From: Pelobates cultripes
Lineage: Eukaryota; Chordata; Amphibia; Anura; Pelobatidae
Reading direction: 5' to 3'
DNA length: 64,000 nucleotides
NCBI GenBank assembly: GCA_933207985.1
Contig: OW240917.1
Coordinates: 117,386,441-117,450,440 of the forward strand
Below are positions 55,603 to 64,000 of the stretch, piece by piece. Position 1 is the first letter of the stretch. Every line of letters starts with the position of its first letter. A program made the translations under genes and the position numbers. The notes under the pieces were generated by a model. That model was not told the DNA's origin. It made no database searches and saw only the letters and a list, made by a program, of their open reading frames with translations.

Positions 55603-58054
55603 ACAAGCTGTATAAGCTTAGCACTGAATTTCACAAAGTGTCCATGTGATTCATCATCGTAACTTTTTCCTGCTGAATTACAGTGCAACACATATTAAAC
55701 TCCCCCCTTGAACCAAACACTCTCTCTTTGGTTCCACACATATTGATACAGTTCAGAGCTCAAGTCGGAAGTGTATATATGAGCATGTTATGATTTTTGC
55801 AACAAACACTTGAAAAGCATTATCCAGGAACTTTCTTTTGCCAAGTTTCCTTGAACCTCCATTTTGGGTGTCACTTTGACCATGTCAAGGTCTTCCTCAG
55901 TCCTCCAGTTACAAAGTACAACACTGCAGAATGTAGCAACTACTTTAATCCCTGCCAGTAAAAATCCTCACTTCAAGGCTGCTTCTTGCGCTGAACAACA
56001 TTGTATAATTGCAGCTTTTTGAATCTCCTTTAGCAGGGTTTGGCCTAGCCATGTGTAATACTGTAACTATGGGCAGATGGATTTGGACCCAAAATAGGCA
56101 CTGTCCTCCTAAATAGGTACACTTTATAGATATGCACTAGAGAACCCACCACTGTCTGCTAGCATATTTCTTGCTGTCAGTATGATACAGGACTCTTGCA
56201 ATTTTACATAGGCAGTTCTCATAAATGGAAAATGTTGCAGATGTTAATTCGAGGGGAGATATTGCAATATGAATAGTGTCAATGCCATCTCGTAAATTGG
56301 TACAGGCAAGTTATATGTGCAACATTACCAAGCAAAATATTCTCTCTCCTTATTTATCTGGATGCCCATCCCCTCTGTTACACAAGATAACATATATCTA
56401 AGGACAAAAAAAAAAATCTTTGACAAATTCAGCTATCTCAGTTGGCACAAATCTATCCTAGGTAAGCTCACAGCCTCCCTGAATCAGGTTCACTTCATTT
56501 ATGTAGTTCCCACTTGGATTGGACAGTATCTCCATTAGACATCTAATTGTATCTACTCCTTCTCCCTTCCCATATTAATTTTGCTTCTACCATCTTCACC
56601 TTTTCATTTTCATTATTCTAAATTCTGGAGTGTCAGCCAGCCTTGTTTATGCTACACTCACAATCATCTCACTCACAGTAAGAATACTAAGAATGCTAAT
56701 TGAAATGTCACATTTTATGTTATGATCTTCCCATACATTGTTTGTGATTATTCATTTATGTTTTGATATGCAAAAAAGATGTGATATCTAAATTGCTGAT
56801 GAATCTAGATATATTTAGAGGATTTCAAATTATCATCGAATAATTCCTTGTCTACACCAACATACTTCCATTTTTCAGGGATTCTGTGTGACAATTTATA
56901 TTAAAGGGTATGGACAGAGCTGATGTAACCACAACATAAAATTCTAATCTCAAATTAAAAAAAGCAAAACTGAAATTAATAGATGCCAGATAATATTAAT
57001 GGAAGCTGAGAATAATCACAATCAGACATCATTTGGTAGGCTATTATATATATCAAATATACTATATACTCTGAACAGAAAATGTTAATGAAAGTTTATT
57101 TTCTAACCACACTTAGTTACTAAACAAAAAAGTTACAAAATTACATTTGAAAGAGACATAACACTTTATTTGTTTATATTCTTTTGCTATGCATTGCTAT
57201 GAAATCACAGATCAAATGCCGAAACATTTCCAAAAGTAAGCCAATAGGATTTACAGTCCTCGGAGGATGAATTCTTAAAACCGTCAGATTACCTATAAGA
57301 ACAATAAGTATCCATTAACAAATCACAACTGTAAGGCACGGAATGTGTGTAGAGTTAACAAGTAGAGAACTTTTATTAGATAAAAATCTATAGAGAAAAT
57401 AAGACTAAGAAGACTAAAGTAAAAACACGTACAAAAATAAATAAGAATGTTCTTGATTGGCTAATATGTGTACATTGCTCATTAAAATGAGAGGTCATTT
57501 TGTAAACTAAGATATATGGAAAATGAAATAAGTAAACAATGCCTAGTCTTTGATGTACAATGTACAATGATTACATACTTTTGTATGATTATGTTAAGCA
57601 CATTAATGCTAAGAAATGCATTTCTTACATGCACCACTTTTCAAACAACAAGAGAAGCTCTGATAATCAGCTGAGTTAAAAAATAGCCCAAACAAATATA
57701 ACAGATTAAATCTATACAAAATTGCAAATTTAATGTCAATCTATATATAGAATTCTGAGTATAGAGCCTGTTATTTTTGGCTGTGGAATAATGAAAGGAT
57801 TATTCCAACCAAAAAGCAGTGTTTTTACAAAAAAACAACTAGTTTTGGTTAGATTAACCCTTCCTAACTTGGTCCCCTCTGGCCAAAGTCTTAAACAAAA
57901 TACAATAAAGCTAAAACTTTCCTCTGTTACAGCATCGACTCCTCCACTCAGACCACTTCCTCAAGCTGCATGGGGAGGGATGTAGGAGAAGGGTATGTTG
58001 TTACACGGAGAGAGGGCTTGCTCTGCATGCTGATGGCAGACATCCAATTGATAG
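55603..58054. other. Unassigned AT-rich DNA
   Basis: No gene or element ends are recognised. Confidence 0.4.
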
Positions 58055-58197
58055 TATAGAGAAATAATCCAGGCACTCCAGCGAATTCCAAAGCAGAGGC
58101 AATTTTTGCTTTTTGGTTTGCTCGTTGCTTTTTGGTTCCTTGTTCCAATAAGCCTCTGCTTTGGAATTCGCTGGAGTGCCTGGATTATTTCTCTATA
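58055..58197. repeat. Hairpin with 46-bp arms
   Basis: 58055-58100 and 58152-58197 are exact or nearly exact inverses (outer TATAGAGAAATAATCCAGGC, inner TTCCAAAGCAGAGGC), separated by a 51-base loop containing two TTGCTTTTTGGTT copies. It is likely the end of a foldback element. Confidence 0.9.
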
Positions 58198-58316
58198 TTC
58201 AAATTCTATGTTTGGTCCTTTGGTACTGGGACTCATCCACTAGAGCACCCTGAATTCCATGACTAATGATTTAGTGCACTTCCATCACCTACATATCCAA
58301 TTGATAGTAGATATAC

Positions 58317-59350
58317 TTTTTGCAATAGGGGTGCTGCCAAAGTGACCAAACTGTATACATTATACATATTAAGAAACCGTGCACACATAAAAATAAATTT
58401 TTAAATTATATAAGGCTACATAAAATCACGTATCTCAGCAAACAGTAATGCGGATTCAGTTCATCCATATGGCCATATTGTGTTAAGCCCACCAATACTT
58501 CACAGTGCCCTAATATCGGCAGGTCCTACATTAATTCCAAATGTGGGAGACAAATTGAATTGTGCTAGTGATAAATAAGCAAAAGTGTATTTTAATAATC
58601 TGTTGTAAGAGCATTGTGTATATATATATATATAATGCAAAATTAATGTGATAAAAGAAATTTTAAAAATCCAGTGTCAATACTAAACAATAAAAGTGAC
58701 AGTGCTTTGATGTATATACTCACAATACATATCATATATCTGCTCTATGAATTCTATATAATACTATAGAACTTAAAAAATATTTTGTATGTCTTTGCTA
58801 TTCCTTAATCTGTATTATGTATACGTTTTGGTCACTATGGCAGCACCATTCCTGCAAAATGAATGTTCTAGGTGTGCCCCCCAATTCCTTTTAGGCTTTA
58901 CTATGTAAGTTTGGAATCCAGGCCAGATTCCTTTAGGGTTGAGCACTCCGTTCAGCCAGCCAGGCCCCTTTGGAGGTGACCACAGGAAGTATTTGAGGAG
59001 GTTTTGGATAATAATGTAACTTTTATTATAGTTTTCACAGATATATAATTTGCATTGTGAGTATATACAGCAACACACTCTCACTTAATTTTGCATTATA
59101 TATATTCACAATGCTCTTACAAGCAGATTATTAAATACACTTTAGTTTATTACTAGCACTGTTTAATTTGTGTCCCATGTTAGAATTAGTGTAGGATTCA
59201 CCAATATTGGGGCACTGTGAAATAGTGGTTGGCTTAACACAATATGGCTATATGGTGGACCTGAATCCCTATATTTGTTTGCTGAGATAGGTGATTTTAA
59301 AATTTATTTTTTTGTGTGTTCTGTTCCTTAATCTGTATTACGGCCAATCA
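58317..59350. repeat. Diverged long inverted repeat element
   Basis: About 58375-58648 is mirrored by 59083-59350, with a centre near 58862 (for example TATCTCAGCAAACA at 58431 against TTTGCTGAGATA near 59278). A second inverted pair (58317-58380 with 58790-58852) lies inside. The arms differ by many substitutions and small indels, so it is old. It is non-coding. Confidence 0.75.
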
Positions 59351-59509
59351 TCTTGGAAACTGGCTAATGGAGTCACTGCTAGAAGTGGAGCTACACATGT
59401 GGCAGCAGAGGATCTTTACACTACATGTTCAGCTTTTAGTAGCAAAATTCTGCATAGACAGCCTCCAGGCACAGCGGTCAATTAGTAAAGTTTTTTCTTT
59501 CAGGAATGG

Positions 59510-60319
59510 AGAAAAGTAAATGTGGTGCCTGTATTTAAGAAGGGTTCAAAAGCTCTATCTAGACATGTGAGCTTAAAATCTGTATTATTTATTTATTTTG
59601 AATGGCTGTTAAGGGATAATATTCAAGAGTTAGATTTAGACAATGATATCATTAGAAGGAATCAACATGGTTTTCTGAAAGACAGGTTATGCCAAACTCA
59701 ATAAATTGTGTTCTATGAAGTTAGTAGAAATATAGATCAGGGTGATCCAACAGATGTGATCTACTTGGATTTTGCCAAGGAATTTGAAACAGTTTCAAAC
59801 AAAAGATTATAATTAAAACAGAAATCTTTTGCGTGGAAGTGAATCAAATTCCTTTGTTTTTATCAAAGCTGTTTGTTTTCAGAAAAAAATGTGTTCTTGG
59901 ACAGGACGCTGGTGTAAATATACAATGCAGAGACAGGTTGTAAATAGAACATTTTCCAATTGGATAAAAGTTGTAAGTGGAGTGCACTTCTATTTAATAC
60001 ATTTATAAATGATTTGAAGTGGGCATTGAAAACTGTTTGTTGATGTTTGCAGATGACACAAAACTAGTTAGGGATAACATTAAACGAAAATAACTTAGGA
60101 ACAAATACAAATTAGACGAGTGTATGCAATGCGGTCTGCTATTGCAAAACTAGTAAGGTGCTTTTGGGCACCAGTTTTAAGTAAGGTTATTGCAGAACTA
60201 GGAAAAGTGCAGAGGTAGGTTACAGATTTAGTAAGGGGGATGGAAAATATTAGTTATGAAGAAAGGCTATAAAACTGCACTTTCACTAGAAAAAAAGCCT
60301 CAGATGAGATATATATATA

Positions 60320-60356
<37 letters not shown>

Positions 60357-60548
60357 CTATACAAATATACTGTATACAAGGTCAGTACAAAACCTGCTAA
60401 TGTGTTAGAAGAAATATATAATAGACAAGTAGACAAGAGATCACCCATTGAGTGTGGAAGAAGAGCATTTTTGCTTACAGCAGAGGAAACTAATCTTTAC
60501 TGTAAGAATGTTAAATATATGGAATTCTCTAACAAACGAGGTTGTCTT
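59510..60548 (+). pseudogene. CR1 LINE pol remnant, left part
   Basis: Heavily decayed plus-strand CR1 reverse-transcriptase sequence. VVPVFKKGSK-like and LLRDNIQ blocks are readable near 59520-59630, IYLDFAKEFETV near 59758-59793 retains the catalytic Asp motif, and SYEERL and FHLQQRK-like relics follow towards 60540. Frameshifts and stops are numerous. An (AT)n run lies at 60307-60350. Its 3' UTR continues at 63482, on the far side of a CR1 inserted in the opposite direction. Confidence 0.75.
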
Positions 60549-60851
60549 ATCATAGTTACATAGTTACATAGCTGAAAAGAGACTTGTGTCCATCAAGTTC
60601 AGCCTTCCTCACATATGTTGTTGCTGTTGATCCAAAAGAAGGCAAAAAAAACCTAGTCTGAAGGGCTTCCAATTTTGCCACAAACTAGGAAAAAATTCCT
60701 TCTTGACCCCAAAATAGCAGTCAGATGTCTCCTTGGATCAAGCAGCTATTACCCCACTTATTAGAAATTATATCCCTGTATGTTATGTTTTTGTAAGTAT
60801 TTATCCAATTGCAGTTTAAACCTCTGTAGTGACTCTGACAAAACCACCTCT

Positions 60852-63411
60852 TCAGGCAGAGAATTCCATATTCTTATTGCTCTTACTGTAAAAAAAACCT
60901 TTTCTTTGCCTTAGATGAAATCTCCTTTCTTCCAGCCTAAATGTGTGACCTCGTGTCCTGTGTATAGCCATGTTTATGAATAGATTTCCAGATAAAGGTT
61001 TGTACTGGCCCCGAATATATCTCAGGCGCCGTTTTTCCAAACTGAACAGATTACATTTTTTTAACCTTTCTTCATAACTAAAAGGCTCCATTCCTTTTAT
61101 CAATTTTGTAGCTCGTCTCTGGACTTTTTCTAGTGCCATGATATCTTTCTTTAGAACAGGTGCCCAAAATTGCTCAGCATATTCAAGGTGTGGTCTTACC
61201 AGCAATTTATAAAGAGGCAAAATTATATTTTCATCCCAAGAATTTATGCCCCTATTTATACATGACAAAACCTTACTGGCCTTAGCAACTGCAGATTGAC
61301 ATTGCATATTGCTGCCTAATTTGTTATCTATAACAATTCCCAAATCCTTCTGGTTATCCCTAATTCACTACCATTTAGTGTGTAAGTTGCTTGTGCATTC
61401 TTAACCCCGAAGTGCATAACTTTGCATTTCTCTACGTTAAATTTCATCTGCCGTTTTAGTGCCCAGTCCCCCAATCTATCCAAATCCCTCTGCAGCACAG
61501 AAATATCCTGCTCACATTTTATTACTTTACAAAGTTTTGTGTCATCTGCAAACACTGATACATGGCTTTCATGCTCGCCTTCAAGATTTCTCGAGGGCTG
61601 CACCGTTCCTGTGGAACTCGCTTCCCTCCTCCGTTAGATGCTCACCCAGTCTCCACTCCTTCAAAAAAATTGTTAAAAACCCACTTCTTCATAAAAGCGT
61701 ATCAATTAAACTGTTAATAGCTCCTGACTGATTGCTCTTCTGCAACTGTCACTAGTCTAATACTATCCTTACCTTTTTGTGTCATTTTACCCCACTCCCT
61801 CTAGCATGTAAGATCATTGAGCAGGGCCCTCAACCCCTCTGTTCCTGTGTGTCCAACTTGTCTGGTTACAACTACATGTCTGTTCGTCCACCCATTGTAA
61901 AGCGCTGCGGAATTTGACGGCGCTCTATAAATATCATAAAAATAATAATAATAATAATAATAATGCCTATTTCAAGATCATTTATAAATATGTTAAATAG
62001 AAGTGGTCCCAAAACACACCACTTACCACTTTTGTCCAGCCTGAAAATATACTATTAATTACAACTCGTTGTACTCTATCCTTAAGCCAATGTTCTACCC
62101 AAGAACAAGAATATTCATCTAGACCAATTTCTTTTAGTTTGAAGACTAACCTGTTGTGAGTAACCATTTCAAATGCCTTGGCAAAAAAGTAGATCACTTC
62201 CACTGCAATACCCTGATCTATATTTCTACTTACTTCTTCGTAGAATGTAATTAGGTTAGTTTGACATGACCTATGTTTCATAAAACCATTGCTGATTATT
62301 GCTAATAACACAGTTCTACCCAATGAATTCCTGAATATTATCCCTTAATAGCCGTTCAAATATTTTCCCAGTTACAGAAGTTAAGCTCACAGGTCTATAA
62401 TTTCCAGGCAAGGATTTTGAACCCTTTTTAAATATAGGAACAACATCTGCCTTCCTCCAATCCTCCGGTACAACACCTGAAACAAAAGAATCTTGAAAAA
62501 TTAAATACAGAGGTTCACTTATTTCCCCTCTTAGCTCCTTATGTACTCGTGGGTAAATACCGTCAGGCCCCGGAGCTTTATTTACATTAATTTTCTTTAA
62601 TAGCTGTAGTACCTTGTCTCGAGTTATCCAATCACACGTTATTTGCAAGTTTTTTGCAGCAATCATTTGCATATCTCTTGCCATCGGATCCTCATTAATA
62701 TATACTGAAGAAAAATAATTATTTAAAATTTCTGCCTTTTCCTGGTCTTCATTAGCTTATAAACCCAACTCTGTTTCCAGTGTACCTACACTTTCATTTT
62801 TTGTTTTTTTAGAATTGATGTACTTGAAAAAAATTTGGGGCTTGGTTTTGCATTCTTTAGCTATCAATTTCTCATTTTCTAGTTTAGCCACTTTAATTGC
62901 CTTTTTGCAAGCGTTATTGGCTTCCTTATATCTTAAATAGGATGCCTCTGATTTGTCTGATTTAAATGCTTTAAATGCCCTTTTCCTATTTTTAATCTCT
63001 TGTTTTACTTCTCTACTTAGCCACATTGGTTTTAATTTGTTTCTTTTATATTTATTACCCAATGGTACATACTGAGAAATGTACCTTTCTAATATTTGTT
63101 TGAATAGTTTCCATTTATCCTGTGTTTTTATCACTAAGGAGTTTATGCCAGTCGATATGTTGTAGAGCTGCCCTAATCTTATTGAAATTGGCTTTTTTAA
63201 AATTATATGTTTTAGTATACCCCACTTGCTTTTGCTTTTTTGAGTTTATTTCAAAAGTTACCAAATTGTGATCACTATTTCCCAAATGCCCCCTTACTTG
63301 AATGTTGGTTAAAATATCAACATTGTTTGTTATAACGAGATCCAGACAAGCATCCTTTCTAGTTGGTGCTTGTACCAGTTGTGACATAAAGGTGTCATTT
63401 AACACATTCAA
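60852..63411 (-). pseudogene. CR1 pol pseudogene (endonuclease end and RT)
   Basis: Read 5' to 3' on the minus strand: the endonuclease C-terminal part (ACLDLVITNN, GNSDHNLV) at 63115-63411; the linker (WLSREVKQEIKNRKRAFKAF) at 62757-63134; RT start (NKAPGPDG, WRKADVVPIFKKGSK, NYRPVSLTS) at 62316-62684; RT middle (FMKHRSCQTNL) at 61982-62323; FADDTKL at 61328-61603, cut by the nested insertion; and the C-terminal part (LLVRPHLEYAEQFWAP, FSYEERLKKCNLFSLEKRR) at 60852-61343. Several frameshifts separate these pieces. The motif-A catalytic Asp is lost (VIYFFAKAF near 62180), so no activity is possible. Confidence 0.88.
61588..61964 (+). mobile_element. L2/Rex-like LINE 3' end inserted in the CR1
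   Basis: The plus strand begins with the very C-terminus of a LINE pol (FLWNSLPSSVR and SLHSFKKIVKNPLL). A 3' UTR ending AAAGCGCTGCGGAATTTGAC and an AATAAT microsatellite tail at about 61938-61964 follow. The flanks GCCTTCAAGAT (61577-61587) and GCCTATTTCAAGAT (61965-61978) look like an imperfect target duplication. Confidence 0.8.
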
Positions 63412-63481
63412 AAACCAGATTCCCCTTGCTGAAGAACTAGTCCCTCTATCCCAATTTATGTCTGGGTAATTAAAATCTGAT

Positions 63482-63780
63482 CAGATTCTATAGATACTTA
63501 AAAAAAATATTTGGCTGTATGTTTGTTTTGTGCAGTAACATAATATTCAAGGATATGATTGATATGTATTTGAACGGGTTGTTGATCCAAGGACAAATCT
63601 GATTGCCATTATGGAGTCAAGAAGGAATATTTTCTCTTTTTGTGGCATAATTGGAAAATGTTATCATTGGGTTATTCTGATTTCTTTTGAATCAACAGCA
63701 TAAAAAAAGAATAGATTTCAAGGTTGAACCTGATGGACTTTCGTCTTTTTTCAACCTGTTAAACTGTGAATAACCAACCA
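63482..63780 (+). mobile_element. CR1 3' UTR, continuation of the plus-strand copy
   Basis: GATTCTATAGATACTT through TTGATCCAAGGACAAATC, GGAGTCAAGAAGGAAT and AGGTTGAACCTGATGGAC is the plus-strand counterpart of the 3' UTR seen inverted at 60553-60850. It therefore continues the element broken at 60548. Confidence 0.75.
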
Positions 63781-64000
63781 GTTGTGTGTGTCTGGCTAAT
63801 GAGAGCAATTGATGTCATGAAGTAATAATAACATGATACAAACAAGCCTAGATTATTTCCCATCTACAGGTGGTGCATTCTATGAAAATCTCAAAAAGCA
63901 GCTGACATTTTCAATTTAGCATCTAAATAGGCATTAACCCAATTTACAAGGCAAATACATGAAAATGCAGACATTGTATAGTACACACCAGACCCTCACT
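63781..64000. other. Unassigned DNA
   Basis: Nothing recognised. Confidence 0.4.

Larger units (their letters stand above)
60553..63479 (-). mobile_element. CR1 LINE, 5' truncated, inserted in another CR1
   Basis: Minus-strand copy with its 3' UTR at 60553-60850 and coding relics up to 63479. The left edge, CATAGTTACATAGTTACATA, is the 3' end of the element. The 4-bp word ATCA at both junctions (60549-60552 and 63480-63483) may be a target duplication or chance. It is itself interrupted at 61588-61964. Confidence 0.8.

Overview
The window reads as a piece of vertebrate nuclear DNA, most likely from an amphibian and probably an anuran. It is AT-rich and intron- or intergenic-like, and it is dominated by transposable elements of types common in frog genomes: a sushi/Tf1-type chromovirus, an L1-type LINE, CR1 and L2/Rex-like LINE tails, short-inverted-repeat DNA elements with 8-bp (hAT-like) or TTAA (piggyBac-like) target duplications, and many foldback elements. 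I recognise no host protein-coding exon, tRNA or rRNA. The clade assignment rests on remembered repeat style, not on a search.

Layout. 1-10.7 kb: mostly unassigned AT-rich DNA with microsatellites, one MITE-like element (7.7-8.2 kb) and a truncated LINE tail (8.6-8.8 kb). 10.74-17.44 kb: a hAT-like palindromic element containing a 70-bp minisatellite, split by a young 5,017-bp Ty3/gypsy chromovirus on the minus strand (11,410-16,426). Its two 572-bp LTRs are identical by eye, it has a 5-bp TSD, gag, and pol in the -1 frame. Its pol lacks the RT active-site block. 22.56-24.68 kb and 53.55-55.60 kb: two copies in opposite orientation of a 2.1-kb TTAA-flanked element built of nested palindromes. 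32.4-33.0 kb: a 628-bp hAT-like element with perfect 8-bp TSD. 37.2-39.3 kb: an LTR-like piece, a LINE/PLE-like tail, and a 1.34-kb element with 27-bp perfect terminal inverted repeats holding a polypyrimidine tract and a 238-bp palindrome. 40.49-43.68 kb: a complete 3.2-kb hAT-like foldback element whose arms are opposing arrays of the same 70-bp minisatellite. 44.92-51.60 kb: a full-length L1 on the minus strand with open ORF1 and ORF2 and a 14-bp TSD, inserted in an older LINE remnant. 58.0-59.3 kb: foldback repeats. 59.5-63.8 kb: a three-level nest in which a plus-strand CR1 is split by a minus-strand CR1, itself split by an L2/Rex-like 3' tail.

How the parts work. The chromovirus is the richest locus. 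The inferred start of its transcript is complementary to the site 2 nt inside the 5' LTR, as expected for Tf1/sushi-type self-priming. Its gag and pol are joined by a GGGAAAC slippery heptamer, the heptamer known from PEG10. Its pol reads through all of U3 of the 3' LTR and stops just before the inferred R start. With the RT YLDD block gone, it could only move using enzymes from a relative. The L1 is the only element here whose complete set of coding regions is open, though one normally conserved RT residue is changed.
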